Shown here piece after piece: positions 48,364 to 56,187 of a stretch of DNA of 64,000 nucleotides (within the stretch, counting starts at the first letter, position 1; the number at the start of each line of letters is the position of its first letter). The position numbers were made by a program, and so were the translations under genes. The DNA is taken from NCBI RefSeq assembly GCF_900142125.1, contig NZ_FQZT01000009.1, positions 62,001-126,000 of the forward strand. The letters are read 5' to 3'. The DNA comes from Malonomonas rubra DSM 5091 (GTDB lineage: Bacteria; Desulfobacterota; Desulfuromonadia; Desulfuromonadales; Geopsychrobacteraceae). Under the pieces are notes generated by a model, which saw nothing but the letters and a program-made list of their open reading frames with translations, was not told the origin of the DNA and did not search any database.

Positions 48364-49242
48364 ATGATGCAACGGCGGCTCCGCTGGGGCCGCCTTGATA
48401 CTTTTCTCTTGCTGCTGCTGATCTCCGTAGTCGGTTATCTCGGCTACCGGGTTGAAGCGGGCCTGGAGTACCGCTGGAACTGGTCGGTCATCCCCCAGTA
48501 CTTGCTGCGTTTTGATGAAACTGATGGCTGGACTACGAACCTGTTGCTGCAGGGGCTGCTGACCACCATCCGGCTCAGTTTCTGGAGTCTGCTGCTTGCC
48601 TTGCCGGTCGGGTTGGCCGCCGGTCTGCTGCGCACCAGCCTGCACCTGTTCAATCGCCTGCTCGGCGGCACCTTTGTCACTCTGTTGCGCAACCTGCCAC
48701 CGCTGGTGCTGGTACTGATCTTCTATTTTTTTCTCAGTGATCAGATTTTGCCGCTTCTGCAGGTTGGCGAACGCTTGGAGGCTGCACCTCAGTGGCTGAA
48801 AGCTCTTTCTGTCGTATTGCTCGCACCGGCTGATCAGCTTGAAGCTTTTCTTGCCGCGGTGATGACGCTGGCATTATTCGAAGGAGCGTACATCGGCGAA
48901 ATCGTTCGGGCCGGAATAAACTCGATAGAAACCGGACAGTGGGAAGCTGCAAAGGCTCTGGGTTTGAGGCGTTGGCAACTGCTACGGTATATCGTGTTAC
49001 CGCAAGCGTTCCAGAAGATGATCCCGCCGCTGGCCGGACAGGCGATCTCGACGATCAAGGATTCGGCCATCGTTTCGGTCATCTCGATTCAAGAATTAAC
49101 ATTTCAGGGGATGGAGCTGATGGCCGCCACCTACCTGACTTTCGAGGTCTGGATCACCGTTACCCTGCTCTATTTCATCCTGACCTTCAGCTGTTCTCAG
49201 CTGGCTGGATGGGTGGAACTGCGGCTACGCCGGAGCTATTGA
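48364..49242 (+). CDS. Polar amino-acid ABC transporter permease, second subunit
   Basis: 292 residues from ATG 48364 (GTG 48361 and ATG 48367 are alternatives). It resembles the permease at 46699, including a similar periplasmic YRWNWSVIPQYLLR stretch, a LLRNLPPLVLVLIFYF signature and EAA loop GQWEAAKALGLRRWQLLRYI. A loop of about 35 residues before the EAA region is longer than in the first permease. The gene's stop overlaps the convergent gene at 49236 by 7 nt. Confidence 0.91.
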   Translation: MMQRRLRWGRLDTFLLLLLISVVGYLGYRVEAGLEYRWNWSVIPQYLLRFDETDGWTTNLLLQGLLTTIRLSFWSLLLALPVGLAAGLLRTSLHLFNRLLGGTFVTLLRNLPPLVLVLIFYFFLSDQILPLLQVGERLEAAPQWLKALSVVLLAPADQLEAFLAAVMTLALFEGAYIGEIVRAGINSIETGQWEAAKALGLRRWQLLRYIVLPQAFQKMIPPLAGQAISTIKDSAIVSVISIQELTFQGMELMAATYLTFEVWITVTLLYFILTFSCSQLAGWVELRLRRSY

Positions 49243-50579
49243 TAAAGCGGCAACACCGCCAGTCGTTGATCGATGAGCGACACCACTTCTTTGTAGCGTT
49301 CGGTATCGACATTGCCATAGCGGTCGATGAACTTCCTTTGGCTCAAACCTTCTTCCAGCAGACTGATTTTTGGAAAAAAATCGCTTTCGTGACTGATGGC
49401 CAGGATTCTCTGTTGAAACCTTTTGGCTTCCGCAGCGGAAGCTGTTGCACTTTCAGCAAAGTGCAGCCCACTGCGATCGGCGGCCAGATCGATAAAGCTG
49501 AAACCGCTACCGCCATTGTAAGCATCGAGCATCTCCTTGAATTCGCCAACGGCAAAACCGATCTGCACGTCTGATATCAGTTTGATCCCGGCCGAAACAA
49601 GGAAATGTTTCAGCAGGTCTCGCCGACCCGCCAGGGTATAGCGAGTGGTGCGGTTGCGGGGGAAGGGCTGTTCTGGATTCAGCAAGTAGCTTGCCAGTTG
49701 GCGAAATTCGCGTCCGCCGAGATAGATTGCCAACGCATAGAGCGCTGCCCGATTTTCCTCTAACGCAGAGTGGGTTCTGGATTGTTCCACCACTTGCAGG
49801 AAGAGCGGATTGATAATGTTGCCGAATGAGACATATCGTTCTGTCTGGCGGTTGTTGATGTTTTCCAGTTGATGCAGGTAAAAATGGATTCGTTTTAGTT
49901 CCTCACTGCTGTCGGGGTCACCGCGCATCTTTTTCAGCTGGGTAATCAGGCGGTTTTTCAGCGTTGCAAACTCCTGACCGGAACGGAAACCGATCTGCAG
50001 TTGGCCGGGAGAAAAAGAGATCCGCTCAACGGTGCCGAGCAGTTGGCTGCCGAGCTGGTCGCCACTGAGCAGATCAAGCCCGCTGCGGCCGAGAAGCAGT
50101 AATAGTGAGCCCGGGACGGGTATACTGCCTATTTTGCAGCTGCCCAGGTCCAGTCCCTGTTCGCTGGGTAAAATGGTCATTTTGAGATTGATGTACTCAC
50201 CGAAAGGAGTTCGGGGTATTTTGAGAGAAAATGTTCCCTCCAGCTGTTTTTGCTGCAGGTTAAATCCTCCAGAAATATAGGAGGTTCCACGGGCAAGAAA
50301 GGAGATCGCTGCATTGAGATCATCAACCGCGACGATCAGCTCGGCCCGCCGGTTCTGTTTCAACATATCCCAGCTGTTCTGCAGCAACCTTTTGGTTCGT
50401 TGTGCATCAGCGATTTCGGGTGTGCGCGCAGAAGTCACGGTCGGCTGGTCGTCGATAACCTGGCTGATAACAAAGATCGGCAGAAGGATTGTCAGCAGCA
50501 GGCAGATGATAATGGTTTTTCGCAGCATCGGATTAAGAAATCTCTTTCGTTCAAATGTTATCGTTGTATTATCGACCAT
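49236..50579 (-). CDS. Hypothetical protein with one N-terminal membrane helix
   Basis: About 447 residues from ATG 50579; an upstream ATG at 50636 and a downstream one at 50528 are possible, and none has a clear ribosome site. One membrane helix near the N-terminus (RKTIIICLLLTILLPIF) is followed by a long soluble, probably periplasmic region without cysteines in pairs, haem sites or a domain I recognise. It overlaps the convergent permease gene by 7 nt and is divergent from the LEA-type lipoprotein gene. No function is offered. Confidence 0.75.
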   Translation of the reverse strand: MVDNTTITFERKRFLNPMLRKTIIICLLLTILLPIFVISQVIDDQPTVTSARTPEIADAQRTKRLLQNSWDMLKQNRRAELIVAVDDLNAAISFLARGTSYISGGFNLQQKQLEGTFSLKIPRTPFGEYINLKMTILPSEQGLDLGSCKIGSIPVPGSLLLLLGRSGLDLLSGDQLGSQLLGTVERISFSPGQLQIGFRSGQEFATLKNRLITQLKKMRGDPDSSEELKRIHFYLHQLENINNRQTERYVSFGNIINPLFLQVVEQSRTHSALEENRAALYALAIYLGGREFRQLASYLLNPEQPFPRNRTTRYTLAGRRDLLKHFLVSAGIKLISDVQIGFAVGEFKEMLDAYNGGSGFSFIDLAADRSGLHFAESATASAAEAKRFQQRILAISHESDFFPKISLLEEGLSQRKFIDRYGNVDTERYKEVVSLIDQRLAVLPLYQ

Positions 50580-50609
50580 CAAGCGCGCTTTTTGAACCCC
50601 AACGGAAAT

Positions 50610-51086
50610 ATGAGGCGAATGATGAGAAAAGGACATATTTTTCTTGCTCTGCTGCTTTTACTCCTCTGCAGTTGCGCGACCCTTTCACCGGTTTTTGAAC
50701 AGCCGCAGGTCAGTCTCAGCAGTATTCGCATGCTCCCGTCGGACGGTGTCCTGCCGCAGTTCGAAATCGGCTTGCATGTGATCAATCCCAACCGGGTGCC
50801 GCTGAAACTGTTCGGTTTAAGCTACGAGGTTGAGCTGGAAGGGCATCGGGTGTTGACCGGGGTTGCCAGTGAGCTCCCCTTGATCGGAGCATACGGGGAG
50901 GGCGATGTCCTGCTGCGGGCGACCCCCGACCTGTTCAGCACTATCGGCCTGTTTACCGAGCTGCTCAATCAGCCGCGCGAGCAGTTCAATTACAATTTTT
51001 CCGCCCGACTCGATGTCGGCAAGCTCCTGCCGAAAATCAGTGTTGAAAAATCGGGTTTAATCTCATTTCCTGTCAAAAACCGCTAA
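50610..51086 (+). CDS. LEA14-like (WHy domain) lipoprotein
   Basis: 158 residues from ATG 50610 (ATG 50622 is also possible). A hydrophobic leader ends in the lipobox LLCSC, giving an acylated lipoprotein. The rest is a beta-sandwich of the LEA_2/WHy type: FEIGLHVINPNRVPLKLFGLS then YEVELEGHRVLTG. Such domains are linked to desiccation or envelope stress in other organisms; the role here is unknown. Confidence 0.82.
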   Translation: MRRMMRKGHIFLALLLLLLCSCATLSPVFEQPQVSLSSIRMLPSDGVLPQFEIGLHVINPNRVPLKLFGLSYEVELEGHRVLTGVASELPLIGAYGEGDVLLRATPDLFSTIGLFTELLNQPREQFNYNFSARLDVGKLLPKISVEKSGLISFPVKNR

Positions 51087-51087
51087 A

Positions 51088-51492
51088 ATGCTGAATATGA
51101 CTGAAGAATGCCCCTGTTGCAGCGGCAAGCAATATGCTGAATGTTGTGGCCCGTTTCACCGTGGCGAAGCTGTGGCGAAAACCGCCGAACAATTGATGCG
51201 TTCGCGCTTTTCCGCTTATGCCAAAAAAGACATCGATTATCTCTACCAGACGACGCACCCGAACAAGCGGGATGAAAATTTCCGGACCGAGATGGAGGCC
51301 TGGGCCAACCGGGCGGAATTCACCGATCTGGAAATTTTGGGGAAAAAGCAGGGCGGCGCTCTCGATAAAGAAGGCAAGGTTGAGTTTATCGCCTACTATC
51401 GCCAGTTTGGTGAGGAAAAACAGATGCACGAACTTTCCCGCTTCAAACGTTACCAGAAGCGTTGGGTCTATGTTGATGGTGTCATCGAATAA
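51088..51492 (+). CDS. YchJ-type (UPF0225) SEC-C zinc-binding protein
   Basis: 134 residues with an N-terminal SEC-C zinc motif (CPCCSGKQYAECCGPFH), then a NTF2-like domain containing AEQLMRSRFSAYAKKDIDYL and the HELSRFKR segment. Start ATG 51088 or 51097 cannot be separated; it begins 1 nt after the lipoprotein stop. Its role is unknown. Confidence 0.87.
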   Translation: MLNMTEECPCCSGKQYAECCGPFHRGEAVAKTAEQLMRSRFSAYAKKDIDYLYQTTHPNKRDENFRTEMEAWANRAEFTDLEILGKKQGGALDKEGKVEFIAYYRQFGEEKQMHELSRFKRYQKRWVYVDGVIE

Positions 51493-51516
51493 AAAAGACC
51501 GGTTTGGAGAAAAGCA

Positions 51517-51981
51517 ATGGCCATCGAAATAGAGCGAAAATTTCTGGTGACGAATGATAGCTGGCGAGAGAATGCCATGGGTATCCTGTTCCGCCAAGGC
51601 TACCTCTCGGCCGAAGCGGATCGCACCCTGCGGGTGCGTCTTGAAGGGGATAAAGGCAAGCTGACGATCAAAGGGAAATCTCGGGGGATCAGCCGCAGCG
51701 AGTATGAATACGAAATTCCGCAGCAGGATGCCATGGAGCTGCTTGATAAGCTTTGTTTGAAACCCCTGATTGAAAAAACCCGCTACCGGGTTGAACATGC
51801 CGGAATGGTCTGGGAGGTAGATGAATTCTACGGCGCCAACGAAGGATTGATTCTAGCAGAGGTTGAGCTTGATTCGGAAGACGCTGAGTTTGAGCTCCCC
51901 GACTGGGCTGGGCAGGAGGTCTCTGATAATCCGCGCTACTATAATTCTAATCTGGTGAAAGATCCGTTTACCGAGTGGTAG
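51517..51981 (+). CDS. CYTH domain protein (triphosphate tunnel metalloenzyme family)
   Basis: 154 residues starting with the diagnostic EIERKFLV, followed by YLSAEADRTLRVRLEGDKG and LTIKGKSRGISRSEYEYEI, the alternating Glu/Lys/Arg residues of the TTM tunnel. Members hydrolyse inorganic triphosphate or cyclise ATP; a short prokaryotic form like this is most often a triphosphatase. It overlaps nothing; the next gene starts 5 nt later. Confidence 0.92.
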   Translation: MAIEIERKFLVTNDSWRENAMGILFRQGYLSAEADRTLRVRLEGDKGKLTIKGKSRGISRSEYEYEIPQQDAMELLDKLCLKPLIEKTRYRVEHAGMVWEVDEFYGANEGLILAEVELDSEDAEFELPDWAGQEVSDNPRYYNSNLVKDPFTEW

Positions 51982-51986
51982 CAGCG

Positions 51987-52346
51987 ATGTGGAAACTGAC
52001 GATTATTGCGAATAGTTTTCTGATGCTGCTTTTCTGGGTTTTTGCTGCCTTGCTGGCCGAGCCGGCCTACAATCATTTCGTCCAATACGCCGATGCCGAT
52101 TTGCCGCAACTGCCGGCGCTGACCCAGTACGTGCTTACTGCCCGGCCGCTCTCACTTCTGCTGCCAGCACTCTGGGCCATGGGGTCTGTCTCTCTGCTTG
52201 TTCGCTTGCGCGAAAAAGAACCGGGGCAGCGTAGAGAATGGGTACAGCTACACAGCTCCGTGACCTTGATCGTGGGGCTGCTATTGCTTATTCTCTCTCT
52301 GACTGCGGGGATCCTGCCTTTTTTGAATATTGGCACCCCGCTATAA
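51987..52346 (+). CDS. Small membrane protein of unknown function
   Basis: 119 residues with three predicted membrane helices (about 4-25, 50-72, 92-112) and a short basic cytosolic loop (LRLREKEPGQRREW-like). ATG 51987 is chosen over GTG 51975, which lies inside the CYTH gene. The family is not recognised. Confidence 0.75.
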   Translation: MWKLTIIANSFLMLLFWVFAALLAEPAYNHFVQYADADLPQLPALTQYVLTARPLSLLLPALWAMGSVSLLVRLREKEPGQRREWVQLHSSVTLIVGLLLLILSLTAGILPFLNIGTPL

Positions 52347-52360
52347 AGTTTTAGTCGAAG

Positions 52361-52456
52361 TCAGGGGCCCATCAGCATATCGTACTGGGTAAAGGCCATA
52401 ATGGCGCCGAGCAGTATGCAAATGATGATCACCAGAATGATTTGTCCCTGAGTCAT
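52361..52456 (-). CDS. 31-residue single-helix membrane protein
   Basis: An open frame of 31 codons plus TGA, too short for ordinary gene calling. The peptide is almost entirely one hydrophobic helix (QIILVIIICILLGAIMAF, residues 5-22) with a short polar N-terminus and an acidic C-terminal end. It has a good ribosome site (AGAGGG, 6 nt before the ATG) and lies 21 nt downstream of the DUF1499 lipoprotein gene in the same direction, so it is probably translated from that transcript. Confidence 0.65.
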   Translation of the reverse strand: MTQGQIILVIIICILLGAIMAFTQYDMLMGP

Positions 52457-52477
52457 TTCAATCCCTCTTTTTCTGTA

Positions 52478-52945
52478 TCAATCAGATTCAATGATTCCTT
52501 GCTGAAGCAACGTACTACGTAGCTGCTCAATCCGCTTTCTGTTGACACCGAAATCTGAGTAGCCGAGCCTTGCGGCAGAACGCACCGCAACAATCTTCTT
52601 CTCCGGTCGCAGGTGCAGCTCCAGATCATCGACAAACTTGAACACCTTGCTACGGCATTCAGCATGCAGGTAGTTTCTCTCCGCTGTGACTATTTTACTG
52701 CCGGGCAAATTTTCTACTTCCAGCCGAATTTGTTCCCAGGCCTCCTCCGGTGAACTATTCAGCTGGAATGGTTTGGTGTGATGGTTTGCGTCCTGCGCAT
52801 CGCTGGAGACACAATTCGGGGATGATGGGCAGTCCGCCAGTTTTCCGCTGTGGACACCGATGTCGGTCGGCTTACCTACGCAGGCGGCAAGAAAAAGACA
52901 GGAAAGAATCGTCATGGTTTTATACCCTCTGCTGTATCGCAGCAT
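52478..52945 (-). CDS. DUF1499 family lipoprotein
   Basis: 155 residues from ATG 52945, which follows a strong AAAAGGAGACAG site. A lipobox is seen in LFLAAC (Cys near residue 22). The DUF1499 signature follows: LADCPSSPNCVSSDA, AWEQIRLEVE and HAECRSKVFKFVDDLEL, ending with SAARLGYSDFGVNRKRIEQL. Function is unknown; family members are envelope proteins. Confidence 0.88.
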   Translation of the reverse strand: MLRYSRGYKTMTILSCLFLAACVGKPTDIGVHSGKLADCPSSPNCVSSDAQDANHHTKPFQLNSSPEEAWEQIRLEVENLPGSKIVTAERNYLHAECRSKVFKFVDDLELHLRPEKKIVAVRSAARLGYSDFGVNRKRIEQLRSTLLQQGIIESD

Positions 52946-53073
52946 TCTGTCTCCTTTTGGAAGTAACCGAGCGCAAGTTAAATGTTAACAGAAATAATGC
53001 AGTCAGGGGTGCTGGAAGATAAAAGAAAGAGCCACCCACTCGGGTAGAGTCACTCTTGCTGCATTGAACCTGC

Positions 53074-53102
53074 TTGACACTCCTATGATCCCATATTATT
53101 TT
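53074..53102 (+). promoter_or_regulatory. Sigma-70 promoter of the lactate/TRAP operon
   Basis: TTGACA (53074-53079), 17-nt spacer, TATTTT (53097-53102). The 332-bp divergent gap 52946-53277 between the DUF1499 gene and dctP holds only this promoter as far as I can see. The leader would be about 170 nt; no operator dyad like that at 23439 was found. Confidence 0.55.
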
Positions 53103-53277
53103 GCAAAATCCTTTAAATTTCAGACTCTTTTGAGGCAAGAAACATTTGTTTAGTCTTGCTGAACAGGTGCTTTTTGTAAACACTTTAGGATCACGCTTCA
53201 AGGTTTTGACTGGTTTCATAAACTCGTAGGTAATGGGTGCCATAGAGGTTTAATTTTTGCTCAGGAGATTTCAATTT

Positions 53278-54294
53278 ATGAAGAGATTGCTTTGTTCCCT
53301 TGTTATCCTGCTGTTTGTCGCATCTATTCCGACCGCTGCCCTGGCAGCAAAGGTCAAGTTCGGCCACATTGCTCCCACCTTCCATGGCATGTCCAAAGGA
53401 ATTGATGCATTTGCTGATTATGTCCGGGAGAAGACCGACGGTAAGATCGATATCGCGACCTTCCCACAAGGTCAGCTTGGCAACGAGCGTTCCATGGCAT
53501 CGCAGGTTCAGTCCGGCAGTCTGCCGATTGCGGCCGTGACAACAGCAGTGCTGCAGAACTTCGTCCCGGAAGTGGCTATTCTGGATATGCCGTTTCTGTT
53601 TCCGAACCGTGCCACGGCCTACGCTGTTCTTGACGACGAGGCAGTCAAAGAGAAAATCTTTTCCTACCTGCCGAAAAAAGGTTTTGTCGGTATCGGCTGG
53701 GTCGAAAATGAAATCCGTGATTTTTCAAACACCAAGCGTCCAATACGTCATCCTGAAGATATCAAAGGCTTGAAAGTTCGGGTGATGAACTCCCCGGCTT
53801 ACCTTGACACCTTCAACCAGCTCGGTGCATCGACTGTCGGGATTCCTTTCCCCGAGGTTTACAGTGCTCTGCAGACAGGTGTCATCGATGCGCAGGAAAA
53901 TCCGCTGATGACTGCAGTGCTGATGAAGTTCCCGGAAGTGACCAAATTCGTGACCAACACCCAGCACGCTTTGACTGAGTGCATCATTGTCGTCAATCCG
54001 GATTTCTGGAATCGCCTGAGCCCCGAGTATCAGCAGATCTTCCGCGAGGCCGCTAAAATTGCCACTGATGTCAATCGCGCCCGCAACGTCGAGATTAAAC
54101 AGAGCCTGCCCAAGCTTGAAATTTCTATTGAAGAATACTGCAAGCAGAATAATGTTGAACTGATCAATCTGACCGACGCTGAGCGGGAAGAATTCAGAAA
54201 AGCGATGATCCCGGTATGGGATAAATATCGCGGCATCATCGGTGATGATATTTTTGATTTCGTCCTCGCCAAGATTGAAGAGCATAAGCAGTAA
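53278..54294 (+). CDS. dctP: TRAP transporter substrate-binding protein DctP
   Basis: 338 residues: signal peptide (about 1-23, ending ALAA), then the DctP fold with GNERSMASQVQSGSLPIAA, DMPFLFPNRATAYAVLD, the ligand-contact region GLKVRVMNSPAYLDTFNQLG and VIDAQENPLMTAV. The ribosome site CAGGAGA fixes ATG 53278. Two hairpins follow before dctQ. The neighbouring lactate racemase-like and Lut genes make lactate or a similar 2-hydroxyacid the probable ligand; the sequence alone does not prove it. Confidence 0.93.
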   Translation: MKRLLCSLVILLFVASIPTAALAAKVKFGHIAPTFHGMSKGIDAFADYVREKTDGKIDIATFPQGQLGNERSMASQVQSGSLPIAAVTTAVLQNFVPEVAILDMPFLFPNRATAYAVLDDEAVKEKIFSYLPKKGFVGIGWVENEIRDFSNTKRPIRHPEDIKGLKVRVMNSPAYLDTFNQLGASTVGIPFPEVYSALQTGVIDAQENPLMTAVLMKFPEVTKFVTNTQHALTECIIVVNPDFWNRLSPEYQQIFREAAKIATDVNRARNVEIKQSLPKLEISIEEYCKQNNVELINLTDAEREEFRKAMIPVWDKYRGIIGDDIFDFVLAKIEEHKQ

Positions 54295-54313
54295 GATTTA
54301 GATTGTTTTGTTT

Positions 54314-54386
54314 GTTCCCGTTCCCTGGAGCGGGAAACGGGAACCAACATCGGATCATCGAGGGAGGGGTATCGACCCCTCCCTTT
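54314..54386 (+). promoter_or_regulatory. Two tandem hairpins between dctP and dctQ
   Basis: Hairpin one: GTTCCCGTTCCC and GGGAAACGGGAAC (54314-54344, one bulge). Hairpin two: AGGGAGGGGT/ACCCCTCCCT with loop ATCG (54361-54384), followed by TTCATT. They lack long T runs and probably stabilise or partly end the dctP message, so more binding protein is made than membrane subunits. Confidence 0.6.
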
Positions 54387-54408
54387 CATTTGGTTGGCTG
54401 GAGCAGTA

Positions 54409-54906
54409 ATGAAATCGGTATTCTCTTTCCTCGGTAAAGTTGAGGAACTGACCCTGAGTTTAACCTTCCTGGGGCTGGCCCTGGTTGCCGTTGTTCAGGT
54501 GTTCTGTCGCTATGCCCTTGATATCAGCTTTACCTGGTTCGAGGAGGCTGGGCGCTATATCGGAATTTTCGCCACCTTTCTCGGCGCAAGCCTTGGGGTA
54601 AAATATGGCTCCCACTTTGCCATGGACCTCCTGGTCAGTAACGCAAAACCAGTTGTCCGACGGATTCTGCAATTCGTGATCGGTCTGCTGTGCGGTAGCG
54701 CCATGCTGATTCTCACCCGTTACGGCTTCGACCTGGTGATCAAAAACTATAACTTCGGTAACACCTCTGCTGCCATGCAGATGCCGATGTATCTTGCCTA
54801 CCTGCCAATTCCGGTTTTTGCTGGGTTGATGGGAATTCGTTTCTATCGCCAGGCCTGGCTTGCCCTGCTCGGTAAACCGTTGACAAACGGAGAGCAGAAC
54901 TCATGA
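54409..54906 (+). CDS. dctQ: TRAP transporter small permease DctQ
   Basis: 165 residues with four membrane helices. Typical segments are LTLSLTFLGLALVAVVQVFCRY, FTWFEEAGRYIGIFATFLGASLG and SHFAMDLL. ATG 54409 has TGGAG upstream; its stop overlaps dctM by 4 nt. DctQ couples the binding protein to the large permease. Confidence 0.92.
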   Translation: MKSVFSFLGKVEELTLSLTFLGLALVAVVQVFCRYALDISFTWFEEAGRYIGIFATFLGASLGVKYGSHFAMDLLVSNAKPVVRRILQFVIGLLCGSAMLILTRYGFDLVIKNYNFGNTSAAMQMPMYLAYLPIPVFAGLMGIRFYRQAWLALLGKPLTNGEQNS

Positions 54907-56180
54907 TGACGACAATTGTTGGCAGCTTTGCGACCCTGATGCTGTCAGGGGTCCCGTTGGCGTTCATGTTGATCGTCGTGACCATGATTGCCCTGCATTT
55001 TTTTTCCTGGACCCCGCTGCAGGCAGTTGTTGAGCAGCTTTTCAACTCCCTTGATTCTTTCGTCCTCCTGGCCATTCCGTTTTTTGTTCTGGCCGGGGCA
55101 ATCATGACCAAGGGAGCTATTGCCAAACGGCTGATTGCATTTATCAACTCTTTGGTCGGCTGGTTCCCCGGAGGGCTTGGTATTTCCGGTGTTCTCGCCT
55201 GTATCTTTTTTGCTGCTATTTCCGGTTCTGGGCCGGCAACGGTTGTTGCTATTGGCTCGATCATGGTGCCGGCGCTGCTGCAGGCAGGCTATCATAAGCG
55301 ATTCGCAGTTGGCCTGATTACGACTTCCGGTTCGTTGGGAATTGTCATTCCCCCTTCCATCCCAATGATTCTCTACTGCCTGGTAATGAATGTCTCGGTT
55401 GCAGAAATGTTCATGGCAGGAATTCTGCCTGGACTGCTTATTGGCAGTGTGCTCATTTTCTACACTTATATGCGGGCTCGTAAATATGGCTGGAAAATCG
55501 ACAAAAAACCGTCCTGGGAGGAAGTCGTCAGGACAGGGAAGGAAGGATTCTGGGCTATCTTGCTCCCTGTCATTGTCCTGGGTGGAATTTACAGCGGTAT
55601 ATTTACCCCGACAGAAGCGGCCGCGATCAGTGTTGTTTATGCCCTGATCGTTGAAATCTTTATCTATCGCGAGTGCACCATCTGGCAAATTCCGGGAATC
55701 TGCAAAGAATCATCGATTATGGCATCCTGCCTGCTGTTTCTGCTGGCGGGGGCCATGACCTTCAACTGGCTGTTGACCGCCGAAGAAATTCCGGCCATGG
55801 TGGCGCGCTTCGTTATGGATCACATTGACAGCCCCTGGATGTTTTTACTGGCCATCAACCTGTTTCTGCTGGTTCTCGGTTGTTTTATGGACAGTGTCAG
55901 CGCCGTGCTGATCCTGTCGCCACTGTTTCTGGATACTCTGGTCGGTTATGATATCGATCTGGTTCATTTCGGCATTATCATGATTCTCAACATCGAATTC
56001 GGTATGCTGACACCACCTTTTGGGCTCAACCTTTTTGTTTCCATGGGGGTGACCGGGGAAGACATGCGTACGGTTGTCAGGGGCGTCCTGCCATTTCTGC
56101 TGCTGCTGATCAGCTGTCTGTTCCTGGTGACGTACATCCCCGATCTGTCGCTGCTGCTGCCGAAGCTGTTTTTGAGGTAA
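54903..56180 (+). CDS. dctM: TRAP transporter large permease DctM
   Basis: 425 residues with about twelve membrane helices: LSGVPLAFMLIVVTM, FVLLAIPFFVLAGAIM, ISGSGPATVVAIGSIMVPA, GSLGIVIPPSIPMILY and PPFGLNLFV. It catalyses sodium-driven import of the organic acid bound by DctP. It starts inside the dctQ stop codon (ATGA) and ends 8 nt before the racemase-like gene, so all are one operon. Confidence 0.95.
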   Translation: MMTTIVGSFATLMLSGVPLAFMLIVVTMIALHFFSWTPLQAVVEQLFNSLDSFVLLAIPFFVLAGAIMTKGAIAKRLIAFINSLVGWFPGGLGISGVLACIFFAAISGSGPATVVAIGSIMVPALLQAGYHKRFAVGLITTSGSLGIVIPPSIPMILYCLVMNVSVAEMFMAGILPGLLIGSVLIFYTYMRARKYGWKIDKKPSWEEVVRTGKEGFWAILLPVIVLGGIYSGIFTPTEAAAISVVYALIVEIFIYRECTIWQIPGICKESSIMASCLLFLLAGAMTFNWLLTAEEIPAMVARFVMDHIDSPWMFLLAINLFLLVLGCFMDSVSAVLILSPLFLDTLVGYDIDLVHFGIIMILNIEFGMLTPPFGLNLFVSMGVTGEDMRTVVRGVLPFLLLLISCLFLVTYIPDLSLLLPKLFLR

Positions 56181-56187
56181 GACGGTT

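Noticed and set aside
50118-50126. GTATACTG as a third GntR operator
   Set aside because: Only one half-site is present, and it lies inside a coding sequence, not a promoter.
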